From contig CANCSY010000022.1 in the NCBI GenBank assembly GCA_947380915.1, positions 1 through 25,359 of the forward strand: a stretch of DNA of 25,359 nt, read 5' to 3'. The notes beneath the pieces were generated by a model. That model saw only the letters and a program-made list of their open reading frames with translations, did not search any database and was not told where the DNA came from. Every line of letters starts with the position of its first letter. The stretch's first letter is position 1. Below, one piece after another: positions 15,091-22,547 of the stretch. Origin of the DNA: Beijerinckiaceae bacterium (GTDB lineage Bacteria > Pseudomonadota > Alphaproteobacteria > Rhizobiales > Beijerinckiaceae). Position numbers and translations under genes: made by a program.

Positions 15091-16541
15091 GGCGTCACTT
15101 CGAGCCGCCCGACAGCCCTTGGCTTCGTCAACTCCTTCCATGTGGTATTGGCGACATGAACGGCTGGGAAGGGATCGCGCGCCACATATTTTCCATCGCC
15201 CATTTTTGCGGTCACCTCGCCATTGCGGTAGGCGATCTTGCCGCCAGCGATGGTCACCACCGGCAGGCCCTGCACCCTATGCCCTTCGAAAACATTGTAA
15301 TCGATGGCGCTTTTTTGCTTCGCCGCCGTGATCGTCTTCTCTGCGGCGGGATCGAAAATGTAGAGATCCGCGTCGGACCCTGCGGCGATGCGGCCCTTTT
15401 TGGGATAGAGATTGAGAATGCGGGCGATATTGGTCGAGGTGACCGCGACGAATTCCTGATGGGTCAGGCGCCCCGTGCGCACGCCATGGGTCCAGAGCAT
15501 GGGAATGCGATCTTCCAGCCCGCCGGTGCCGTTGGGGATCTTGCGGAAATCGCCGACGCCGAAGCGCTTCTTGGCGGTGTCGAAGGCGCAATGGTCGGTC
15601 GCCACCACCTGCAGCGAGCCCGACTGCAGGCCTGCCCAGAGACTGTCCTGATGAGACTTGTCGCGGAACGGCGGGGACATGACGCGTTGCGCCGCATAAT
15701 CCCAGTCCTTGGACTGATAGACGCTGTCGTCCAGCACCAGATGCTGGATGAGGGGCTCCCCATAGACCCGCTTGCCCGCAGCCCGCGCCCGCGCGATGGC
15801 TTCATGGGCCTCCCGGCAGGAGGTGTGTACGATGTAGACAGGCGCGCCAACCATGTCGGCGATCATGATCGCCCGGTTGGTGGCCTCGGCTTCGACCTCC
15901 GGGGGGCGGGAGTAGGAGTGCCCCTCCGGTCCGGTCACGCCGATATCGAAGTAATGCTGTTGCAGGCGGAAAACGATGTCGCCATTCTCAGCATGGACAA
16001 GCGGCATTGCGCCCAGTTGGGCGCAGCGCGAGAAGGAATGATACATCTGGTCGTCATCGACCATCAATGCGCCCTTGTAGGCGAGGAAATGCTTGAACGT
16101 GTTGATTCCATGGGTGTTGACGACAGTCGCCATCTCATCGAACACCTGTTTGTCCCACCAGGTGATGGCCATGTGCAGGCCATAGTCGCAAAGGGCTTTC
16201 TCGCCCTTGCGCCGCCATTCCTCATAGGCCTCCAGAAGCGACTGGCCGGGGCTCGGCAGGCAGAAGTCCACCACCATGGTGGTGCCGCCCGACAGGGCTG
16301 CGCGCGTGCCTGTTTCGAAATCGTCCGTGGTTGAGGTTCCCATGAAGGGCATGTCAAGATGGGTATGGGGATCGATCCCGCCCGGCATCACATAGGCGCC
16401 GCCCGCATCAATCACCTCGGCGCCGGGCGGAACCGCCAGCCCCGGTCCGACCGCCTTGATCAGGCCACCCTCGATCAGCACATCGGCCTGCACCGACTGA
16501 TCGAAGTTCACCACCGTACCGCCGCGGATAAGAATAGACAT
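15087..16541 (-). CDS. hydA: Dihydropyrimidinase / D-hydantoinase
   Basis: A 484-residue cyclic amidase, opening hydantoins or dihydropyrimidines to N-carbamoyl acids. The active-site set of the family is complete: H59 and H61 (DPHTHLDMPFMG), carbamylated lysine K150 (INTFKHFLAYKG), H183 (LVHAENGD), H239 (YIVHTSC) and D316 (VATDHCAF). The length is typical. The ATG at 16541 follows AAGGAG at nine bases. It overlaps the carbamoylase by four bases, so ring opening and decarbamoylation are translationally coupled. No dihydropyrimidine dehydrogenase genes are present, so full reductive uracil breakdown is not encoded here; with a hydantoin racemase nearby I prefer a hydantoin or related ureide as substrate. 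Confidence 0.92.
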   Translation of the reverse strand: MSILIRGGTVVNFDQSVQADVLIEGGLIKAVGPGLAVPPGAEVIDAGGAYVMPGGIDPHTHLDMPFMGTSTTDDFETGTRAALSGGTTMVVDFCLPSPGQSLLEAYEEWRRKGEKALCDYGLHMAITWWDKQVFDEMATVVNTHGINTFKHFLAYKGALMVDDDQMYHSFSRCAQLGAMPLVHAENGDIVFRLQQHYFDIGVTGPEGHSYSRPPEVEAEATNRAIMIADMVGAPVYIVHTSCREAHEAIARARAAGKRVYGEPLIQHLVLDDSVYQSKDWDYAAQRVMSPPFRDKSHQDSLWAGLQSGSLQVVATDHCAFDTAKKRFGVGDFRKIPNGTGGLEDRIPMLWTHGVRTGRLTHQEFVAVTSTNIARILNLYPKKGRIAAGSDADLYIFDPAAEKTITAAKQKSAIDYNVFEGHRVQGLPVVTIAGGKIAYRNGEVTAKMGDGKYVARDPFPAVHVANTTWKELTKPRAVGRLEVTP

Positions 16542-16570
16542 GTATCAAGACTCCTTGACCGTGGTTGAGA

Positions 16571-16595
16571 TCATGGTCGCAAAGCAGCACCATGA
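16571..16595. promoter_or_regulatory. Inverted repeat upstream of the hydantoinase gene
   Basis: TCATGGT and ACCATGA form a seven-base dyad with an eleven-base spacer in the 151-base gap between the amidohydrolase and hydantoinase genes. It lies about 30 bases upstream of the hydantoinase ATG. It may be an RNA stem that tunes the lower half of the operon, or an operator for an internal promoter. Confidence 0.4.
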
Positions 16596-16692
16596 CCTGT
16601 CACCATCTCAGCCCGGGTGAGCTTATCAAGGCTCCGCCCTGTTGGAAACAATCGCCCCGGGCAACCCGACCGGTTTGGATGGAAAGGTGCGC

Positions 16693-18231
16693 TCAAACCG
16701 CCGACGAGGCCGCATAGAAAGGGGAGCGCTCCGTCTTCGGCAGATAATCTTCATAGAATTTCTGCACATGGGGGAAAACAGCGATCCCCAGTTCGCGGCG
16801 CGCGATGTCCTCGTCAGTTCTGGGTTTCGCGAGAATGTCGTGGATCTCCCTCAGAACCGCGTCGCGATCCACATGAGCGAACTTACCATCGGCGAAGATC
16901 ACCTCGCCATCAACGAACACTGCGGAAACATGCTGCGATTTCGCCCGCTGGACTACGGCGTCGAGCATGGGAATGTCCGGATCCTGGAAGGGATAGGTCG
17001 CGGCGTTCCAGTCGATCAGCACGGCGTCGAAGAAGCGGCCTGGATCCAGTCGTCCGATCTCTGTCCCGAATGCGGTCGTCTTCGCGCCGCCTTCTGTCGC
17101 CATGCGGACGATCTGGGACGGTGTGGGGACATCGTCGTCAAGGCCCGGGGTTCGGTGAACGCGCAGCGCCAGCTTCAATTCCTGCAGCATGTCGCGGTCT
17201 TCATTGATCCCCGCTTCATCCAGGCCCATTCCCACATTGATGCCCTTCTTCTCCCAGACATTGAGTGGGGCGAGGCCGGACCGCAACCTGAAATTCGAGG
17301 AACAGTTATGGCAGATGCACGTGCCGGTCTGCGCGGCGATGTCGATTTCCTCCGCCGTCAGCCAGACCCCGTGCCCGAGGGTCATGTGGGGGCCGAGCAC
17401 GCCCAGATCATGGAGATGTTTCAGCGCGGTCTTGCCGGTGCGCTTGAGCGCATACTCCTTCTGGAAGGCGGTTTCCAGCAGATGCATGTGCATGGGCACA
17501 TTGGCGGCCTTCGCCTTGGCGTTGAGCGCCACAAGGCCCTCGTCGGTGCACCAGTGCAGGTTGGCGGGCGCCAGCTGTATGCGGGTGAGCGTCTGTCCGT
17601 TGTTTTCCTCCGTCAGTTGGTCGAACAGCCTGAGGAAATCATCGAAGGGCAGATACTGGGATTTTAGATAGGCCCCGAGCTTTGCGCCGAGGTCGGCAGG
17701 CAGGCGGGCGCAGAAGGCGTCGTCGGCCTCATAGACGAGGCGGTTCTGTTCGCGGACGGCGTAGCAATAGGAACCGCGCATGCCGATCTTGCGGTAGGCG
17801 TCGAGGACCTGGGTGGCGCCTGAGTGAATCGTATCGTAGCCGCCGGTCATCCAGCCCTGGATGTGCTGAACGGTGGTTACACCCGACGCGATCATCTCGA
17901 ACGCGGAATAGAGTGTGTCGAGGTATAGATCGAGCTTGCGTCCGGGGATGCGGCTTGCGAACCACAGTTCAAGCGGGTGGTCGGGCGAACCAAGTTGCAG
18001 CGGCGTCATCCCCACATGGTGATGCGAGTTGACGAAGCCCGGCAGCATCACATGGTTCGGATAGATCTTGATCTGCGCCTGCGGCGCGAGCCTCTGCATC
18101 TCTTCGAACGCGCCCGCCGCCACGACAACGCCATCGCGCGACAGGACGGCGCCGTTCTCGATCACGTTCGGCGTATGGCGATCCTTGACGCCCGTGACGA
18201 CCCATGCCGCCTTAACAATCAATTCGCGCAT
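16693..18231 (-). CDS. ATZ/TRZ-type amidohydrolase (probable deaminase or cyclic-amidine hydrolase)
   Basis: A 512-residue mononuclear-metal amidohydrolase. Ligands are H70 and H72 (GFVNSHHHVGM), H250 (MHMHLLET, with E253), H287 (TLGHGVWL) and D338 (MGLDEAG), the pattern shared by guanine, 8-oxoguanine and S-adenosylhomocysteine deaminases and by AtzB/TrzN. It ends with an about 80-residue tail beyond the barrel. It should replace an amino or similar group on a heterocycle by hydroxyl, making a substrate for the downstream hydantoinase; creatinine-like, 8-oxopurine or triazine-like rings are possibilities. The ATG at 18231 has AAGGGAG upstream and overlaps the preceding nitrilase gene by 13 bases. 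The exact substrate is not readable. Confidence 0.87.
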   Translation of the reverse strand: MRELIVKAAWVVTGVKDRHTPNVIENGAVLSRDGVVVAAGAFEEMQRLAPQAQIKIYPNHVMLPGFVNSHHHVGMTPLQLGSPDHPLELWFASRIPGRKLDLYLDTLYSAFEMIASGVTTVQHIQGWMTGGYDTIHSGATQVLDAYRKIGMRGSYCYAVREQNRLVYEADDAFCARLPADLGAKLGAYLKSQYLPFDDFLRLFDQLTEENNGQTLTRIQLAPANLHWCTDEGLVALNAKAKAANVPMHMHLLETAFQKEYALKRTGKTALKHLHDLGVLGPHMTLGHGVWLTAEEIDIAAQTGTCICHNCSSNFRLRSGLAPLNVWEKKGINVGMGLDEAGINEDRDMLQELKLALRVHRTPGLDDDVPTPSQIVRMATEGGAKTTAFGTEIGRLDPGRFFDAVLIDWNAATYPFQDPDIPMLDAVVQRAKSQHVSAVFVDGEVIFADGKFAHVDRDAVLREIHDILAKPRTDEDIARRELGIAVFPHVQKFYEDYLPKTERSPFYAASSAV

Positions 18232-19076
18232 TGTGTTCTCCCTTGTGTCTGGAATTCGTAGGCAAATCTGCCGGTGGTGCGTGAGGCGCGGTTGGTCCGC
18301 GCGCGGGCGAGGGCGAGATCGTGGATGATGAGGAGGACGCAGCCTTCGGGCTCCCCGGTCTGCGCCATCAGGGCGCCGTCAGCGTCGATCGCCAGCGTTA
18401 CGCCATCATGCGCGACCGGATAGGAAAGCACGTCTTCAACGCCAAACCGGGCCGCCGCCGCAACGAAGAGCGCGTTGGCGCGCGCATGGCAGCGCAGTTC
18501 CGCTTCGAAGACGCCAGGCGGGTCTCCCGGCGCCGGGCCCGCCACGAGCACAGCGACGACATCCGCGCCAGCCTCCATGCGCGCACGCCAGCATTCGGGA
18601 TAGCGCCGATCAAAACAGATGATTGCAGACACCCGGACGCCCTCGATGTCGATGGGTGGAAAATCCGGTCGCCCAGCGCGGAAGTGATCCGCTTCGCCAA
18701 AAGCGCCAGCGGGGGCCGGTGGCAAATTCACTTTCTCCGCCATCTTGCGCAGGGCGCCATCCGGGCAGGCAAGCAGGGCGGCGTTCAGGGGATTGCCTGG
18801 GCCTTCGCAAAGGGCCAGCCCGAAGAGGATCCATATCTTCAGACGCTGCGCGGTGGCGGCGATAGCACGGGAAGTTGGGCCATCAACCGTCTCGGCGATA
18901 TGCCGCCAGCGAGATGGTTCATCCGATGTGATATAGGGAACAGCAAACAGTTCTGGCAGAATGGCGAGCCTGGCCCCCTGCATGGCGGCGGCTTCCAGCG
19001 CTGTGTCAGCATGGCGCAGCATTGCAGGAAGGTCACGACCGGCCGGGCCGATAGGAATGGCGGCTATAGAGAGCAT
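18219..19076 (-). CDS. Nitrilase-superfamily carbon-nitrogen hydrolase (amidase type)
   Basis: A 285-residue cytoplasmic C-N hydrolase with the Glu-Lys-Cys triad: E42 (ILPELFAVPY), K115 (MAEKVNLPP) and C154 (AIICFDRRYPE). The cysteine context ICFDRRYPE is that of amidases and N-carbamoylases rather than true nitrilases. The product of cleavage is ammonia. The lysine motif AEKVN departs from the more usual YRKxHL, so substrate prediction is weak. The ATG at 19076 is used because it lies four bases after the ATPase stop and precedes the conserved LSIAAIPIGP; the longer open frame overlaps the ATPase. It overlaps the next gene by 13 bases. Together with the amidohydrolase and hydantoinase it suggests a multi-step deamination pathway. 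Confidence 0.87.
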   Translation of the reverse strand: MLSIAAIPIGPAGRDLPAMLRHADTALEAAAMQGARLAILPELFAVPYITSDEPSRWRHIAETVDGPTSRAIAATAQRLKIWILFGLALCEGPGNPLNAALLACPDGALRKMAEKVNLPPAPAGAFGEADHFRAGRPDFPPIDIEGVRVSAIICFDRRYPECWRARMEAGADVVAVLVAGPAPGDPPGVFEAELRCHARANALFVAAAARFGVEDVLSYPVAHDGVTLAIDADGALMAQTGEPEGCVLLIIHDLALARARTNRASRTTGRFAYEFQTQGRTQCAN

Positions 19077-19080
19077 GGCT

Positions 19081-19869
19081 TCAAACCGTTTCCTGCTCGG
19101 CGAAGGCGCGGTCCACCTCCGCGGCGAGGAGTTCGGTGAAGAGGTCACGATAGGCGTGATAGCGCGGATCCCGGCTCTGGCGCGGGCGCGGAAGGTCGAT
19201 GGGGATAATCTGCTTCACGCGGCCGGGGCGCGCGGTGAATACGATTACGCGGTCGGCGAGGCTGATGGCCTCGTCGATGGAGTGGGTGACCAGAATGATC
19301 GAGGCCCGGCTGTCCTGCCAGATCTGCAGAAGGAAGTCCTGCATCTTGGCGCGGGTCTGCACGTCGAGGGCTGCAAATGGCTCATCCATCATCAGCACCT
19401 TGGGCTTCATGGTCAGCGCTCTGGCGCAGGCTGCGCGCTGGCGCATGCCGCCGGAAAGTTCGTCCGGCTTCTTGTCCAGCATGTCACCCAGGCCGACCCG
19501 CCTGAGGATCTCGGCAGCGATCTGTTTGCGCCGTTCGGGCAATTCGGCCTGGATCGCAAGCCCGAAGGCGACGTTGTCGAGGATTGTCAGCCAGGGAAAC
19601 AGCGACGCTTCCTGAAAGATCAGCCCGCGTTCGGCGGAGGGCGCGGTGACCGGCAAGCCATCGCATTCGATGGCGCCTTCCGAGACGTTTTCGAGCCCGG
19701 CGATCATATAAAGGAGCGAGGATTTGCCGCAGCCCGAGGGGCCAAGAAGCACGACAAATTCGCCTGCCTCGATTTCAAACGTAAGCCCGTCGATGGCGCG
19801 CACGGGCTGGCGTCCCTCGATCTCCCAGGTCTTGCCGACGGTGCGGACGGAAACGGCTGGACGGGCCAT
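19081..19869 (-). CDS. ABC transporter ATPase, SsuB/TauB/NrtD type
   Basis: A 262-residue ATPase without a TOBE extension. Walker A GPSGCGKSS (43-51), Q-loop FQEASLFPW, signature LSGGM (138-142), Walker B VLMMDEP (158-164) and H196 are present. LFPWLTILDNV and the closing DRVIVFTARPGRV are typical of nitrate, sulfonate, taurine and pyrimidine-precursor importers. Its ATG shares one base with the permease stop (TGATG), indicating coupling. The next gene starts four bases after its stop. Confidence 0.92.
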   Translation of the reverse strand: MARPAVSVRTVGKTWEIEGRQPVRAIDGLTFEIEAGEFVVLLGPSGCGKSSLLYMIAGLENVSEGAIECDGLPVTAPSAERGLIFQEASLFPWLTILDNVAFGLAIQAELPERRKQIAAEILRRVGLGDMLDKKPDELSGGMRQRAACARALTMKPKVLMMDEPFAALDVQTRAKMQDFLLQIWQDSRASIILVTHSIDEAISLADRVIVFTARPGRVKQIIPIDLPRPRQSRDPRYHAYRDLFTELLAAEVDRAFAEQETV

Positions 19870-20768
19870 CAGAAGCCTCCCCTAGCGGGCGCGACCCACC
19901 ACAGCATCTTGCGCTGTACCTGCCGCAGGGCCCAATCCGTCAGGAAGCCCAGCGCGCCGATGATTCCCATGGTAAAGAACACCAGCTTCGCGTTGAATGT
20001 GGCGCGCGCCATGGAGGTGATCTGGCCAAGGCCCGTGCCCACGCCCACCGCCTCGGCGATCAGCACAACCATCCATGCGCCGAACAGGTTCAGCCGCAGC
20101 GTCATGAACAGGCTCGGCAGGATGGAGGGAAGGATCACGCGCCAGAAGATTTGTCGCTGGGTGGCGCCCATGATGCGCGCGACGTGGATGTAATTGATCG
20201 GCACGCCCGAAATCTGCGCGCCGGTCGAGAGCACGATGGCGAAGAACACCGTGATGAACACGAGGAAAATCGCCGGCACATCGCCGATCCCGAAGACGAA
20301 AATCGCGACGGGCAACCAAGCGACCGGCGATATGGGCGCCAGAAGCAGGATCGTCGGCATCAGCACGTTGCGCAGCGTGCGAAAATAGTAAAGCGAGGCG
20401 CCAAGCCCGACGCCAAGGATAAAACCTAGAGCAAGGCCGGCGAAAACGCGGAAGGTCGTCCACCCCATGGTCGTCACGAGCGCGACGACGCCCCCGCCAG
20501 AGGCGACGCTGCCGATCTTGTTCGAACGGTCGAAGAATTTCAGTGTGCCAGGAATATCCTGCAAAAAGAGGTGCGGCGGTGGCAGGAGGAGAGGATTTAC
20601 CATCTCGAACCACCACAGCGCTTCCCATATCATCGAAAACAGGCCGATGGAGACGATTCCCCAGCCAAATGTCGCGAGCCGCTCCCTCGCTTTTTTCGAG
20701 AGAGATGAGCCGACGCCGATTGCGGGGGTGGCGGCGGGCGGTTCAACCGTCATCGATTTGCTCGGCAT
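19869..20768 (-). CDS. ABC transporter permease, SsuC/TauC type
   Basis: A 299-residue inner-membrane protein with about six helices. The first is near residues 33-50 (GWGIVSIGLFSMIWEALWW). The cytoplasmic coupling loop reads IHVARIMGATQRQIFWRVILPSILP, and the membrane core ends LTDWALRQVQRKMLWW, the family pattern. The start at 20768 has GGAG nine bases upstream; a longer open frame to 20894 would run back into the binding-protein gene. It lies 107 bases downstream of that gene and one base overlaps the ATPase. Confidence 0.9.
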   Translation of the reverse strand: MPSKSMTVEPPAATPAIGVGSSLSKKARERLATFGWGIVSIGLFSMIWEALWWFEMVNPLLLPPPHLFLQDIPGTLKFFDRSNKIGSVASGGGVVALVTTMGWTTFRVFAGLALGFILGVGLGASLYYFRTLRNVLMPTILLLAPISPVAWLPVAIFVFGIGDVPAIFLVFITVFFAIVLSTGAQISGVPINYIHVARIMGATQRQIFWRVILPSILPSLFMTLRLNLFGAWMVVLIAEAVGVGTGLGQITSMARATFNAKLVFFTMGIIGALGFLTDWALRQVQRKMLWWVAPARGGF

Positions 20769-20875
20769 CGCAAGGCTCCGGCGGGCGCTGGGAGGGCAGT
20801 GTTCTGGATAGGTTAGCAACGAAAGAACGATCCTCCGGGCTACCAAACCGCCCGGAAGATCGCTTTTGCAGTGGT

Positions 20876-21934
20876 TCAGGCAGCGGACTTCCACTTCAGG
20901 CCATCATAGAGCGCCTTGTTCTCAGCGATGACGGCTTCGAGCAGCGACCAGTCGAAGGCTGCTTTGCCAGGCAGATTCTTGACGTAGCCGAGCTCCTTCA
21001 TCGAGAGGCCGCGATCTATGATGAACTGCGTCTGGTTGCGCTGGTCCACGACGATGGGCTGCTTGTTGGAGGCGTCCACGGCCGCCTCCATGGATGTCTT
21101 GTAATATTTGCCCACGGTATCTTTGAGGGCGGCCATCTTGTCGGCCTCGGACTGGCTCTGGGCGGTCATCATCGCCTTGATGACCGCCTTCACCGCAGCC
21201 GGGTTCTTCTCGATGAGCGGGGTGCGGACCGCGAGCACGCAATCCGAATAGCCCTTTCCATAGAGGTCCGTGCCGTCGGACAGGATCGTCGCGCCCTTGC
21301 GCTGTTGTACGCACTGGGTCGCATAGGGCTCGATATGGCAGATGGCGTCCAAGGCGCCGGCAATGAAGGCTTGAGCGAGTTCCGGGGATGTGTCGAGATA
21401 CTTGATCTGGACGTCCTTGAATGAAAGGCCGGCCTGCTTGAGATAATCATAGGGGAGCACCTCTAGCGTGTCGGCCTGGAACGTGCCGAAGGTCTTTCCT
21501 TTTAGGTCGGCTGCGGACTTGATGCCTTCCTTGGCGACAATGATGCAGCCTTGAACCCCGCCACCGGCGACGATCTTGACCGGCGCTCCGGCGTCATACA
21601 GCGTCATGAAATTGGAATAGGGGATCATGGAGATATCCACGAGGCCTGCGCCGAACATCGTCGTGATTTCGGTGTTCGATGGTGTGACCACGAATTCGAG
21701 CTCTACGCCATCGGCCTTGGCCAGACCTCGTTCCTTGGCGAGAAACAGGCCCATGTTGCAGAAGCCCGATCCGTGAGTGGCCTTGACGCTGGTTGCGGCA
21801 AAGGCGCTGGTCGGCACGCCAAGCAGGCCGGCGAGATGAGCAGGGATAGCCACTGTCGCGGCGCCTGCTGTCGTGGATTTCAGGAAATTGCGTCGAGATA
21901 AGTTGCGATAGAATGTCCCGTCACGATCACACAT
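20876..21934 (-). CDS. ABC transporter substrate-binding protein, NMT1/SsuA type, Tat-exported
   Basis: A 352-residue periplasmic binding protein and first gene of the large ureide operon. A twin-arginine signal, LSRRNFLKSTTAGAATVAIPA (RR at 14-15), ends near AFAA (about 46). The mature protein has the NMT1/THI5-like fold: SGFCNMGLFLAKERGLAKADGVELEF, MFGAGLVDISMIPYSNFMTLYDAGAPVKIV, then DLKGKTFGTFQADT and IAGALDAICHIEPYAT. Relatives bind sulfonates, nitrate, thiamine or pyrimidine precursors, aromatic acids or ureides. The ATG at 21934 is preceded by GAGGAAG. The ligand is presumably the substrate of the enzymes encoded after it; its chemistry is unknown. Confidence 0.9.
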   Translation of the reverse strand: MCDRDGTFYRNLSRRNFLKSTTAGAATVAIPAHLAGLLGVPTSAFAATSVKATHGSGFCNMGLFLAKERGLAKADGVELEFVVTPSNTEITTMFGAGLVDISMIPYSNFMTLYDAGAPVKIVAGGGVQGCIIVAKEGIKSAADLKGKTFGTFQADTLEVLPYDYLKQAGLSFKDVQIKYLDTSPELAQAFIAGALDAICHIEPYATQCVQQRKGATILSDGTDLYGKGYSDCVLAVRTPLIEKNPAAVKAVIKAMMTAQSQSEADKMAALKDTVGKYYKTSMEAAVDASNKQPIVVDQRNQTQFIIDRGLSMKELGYVKNLPGKAAFDWSLLEAVIAENKALYDGLKWKSAA

Positions 21935-21971
21935 GGCTTCCTCGATCTCTCTGGATAAAAGGATCCCAATT

Positions 21972-21992
21972 GACCTGATGAGTGATCAGGTC
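21972..21992. promoter_or_regulatory. Inverted repeat in the leader of the ureide operon
   Basis: GACCTGAT and ATCAGGTC form a perfect eight-base dyad around GAGTG. It lies 38 bases upstream of the SsuA-type ATG and inside the transcript expected from the sigma-54 element at 22098-22113. It could be an operator for a dimeric regulator or a leader stem-loop. The outer TTGACC/GGTCGA recalls RutR half-sites, but the spacing is wrong for RutR. Confidence 0.5.
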
Positions 21993-22097
21993 GATCAGTG
22001 GAAACGATTGTGTCACCGACACCGCCGATCCACTTGGGATTCCGACGATGGGCACGCCAACCCGACAAGAGCCAACCTCTGCGCTGAGAACAAGCAA

Positions 22098-22113
22098 AGC
22101 AAAGACTATGCCA
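22098..22113 (-). promoter_or_regulatory. Sigma-54 (-24/-12) promoter of the ureide operon
   Basis: The minus strand reads TGGCATAGTCTTTGCT, one mismatch (sixth base) from TGGCACrNNNNTTGCw with correct GG-N10-GC spacing. The flank continues with a second TTGCTT exactly as at the other sigma-54 promoter (13367-13382): 17 or more of 22 bases agree. Transcription should begin near 22087, giving a leader of roughly 150 bases that contains the 21972 dyad. Confidence 0.75.
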
Positions 22114-22330
22114 GTTCTATGTCGATGGCGTAAGGGCACATCTTCATTCAACCCGGGCCAATGGAAGGGTGAGCCCGCGATCCGCCAGGGAATTTCGGGA
22201 TATTCCTGATATTCCGGGAACTTGGTATGTCGCATCCGCGCGCAGATAGAGATGCTGGTCCATGCACGATCCGGGCTCGCGGAAACCTGTCCCTGATGGG
22301 TGGATCCGTACTACCTAGCTAATAAAGTTT

Positions 22331-22369
22331 GGCCTGACTTCGGACAGGCCGAAGGCGGGCGCGTATAAT
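22331..22369 (+). promoter_or_regulatory. Sigma-70-like promoter with overlapping dyad, upstream of the Bug gene
   Basis: A perfect TATAAT at 22364-22369 lies 17 bases after CGGACA (22341-22346), a partial -35. The inverted repeat GGCCTG, ACTTCGGA, CAGGCC (22331-22350) covers that -35 box, as expected for a repressor operator. Transcription would start near 22376, about 170 bases before the Bug ATG. Confidence 0.5.
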
Positions 22370-22547
22370 TTGAAGGCTGGCTTGCACAAAGCGTCATCAG
22401 TCTGCCGTTTTTTTTAATATTGCGGATCCAGCGCTGCCGGAGGGCGGTGGCTCGGCGCTTCCCAAGGCGCAGGTCATGTGCCTCGCCTTGTTCTATGGAG
22501 GGGCATGATTTACCTTCCCCGCACTTGTGATGCGGTGGGGGAAGATA

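Larger units (their letters stand above)
21935..22547. other. Divergent intergenic region: leader and promoters
   Basis: These 613 bases separate the minus-strand ureide operon from the plus-strand Bug gene. They hold the leader stem at 21972-21992, a sigma-54 element at 22098-22113, two GATATTCC copies nine bases apart (22199-22206 and 22208-22215), and a sigma-70-like promoter with an overlapping dyad at 22331-22369. A T8 tract lies near 22411. Short open frames exist on both strands but none looks like a protein. Confidence 0.55.

Noticed and set aside
15156..16334. Long plus-strand open frame (392 codons) opposite the hydantoinase gene
   Set aside because: It is the antisense shadow of a gene with complete active-site motifs; the translation shows no family pattern.
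16642..17667. 341-codon plus-strand open frame opposite the amidohydrolase gene
   Set aside because: Antisense shadow; no ribosome binding site and no recognisable domain.
18961..20193. 410-codon plus-strand open frame opposite nitrilase, ATPase and permease genes
   Set aside because: It crosses three real genes in antisense and has low-complexity Gly/Asp/His-rich translation typical of GC-rich shadows.
21970..21994. RutR operator (TTGACCAnnTGGTCAA) in the ureide operon leader
   Set aside because: The TTGACC and GGTCGA halves are 13 bases apart rather than 4; a RutR dimer would not fit.
21927..22235. 102-codon minus-strand open frame upstream of the SsuA-type gene
   Set aside because: It overlaps the start of the binding-protein gene and the sigma-54 element and resembles no family I know.
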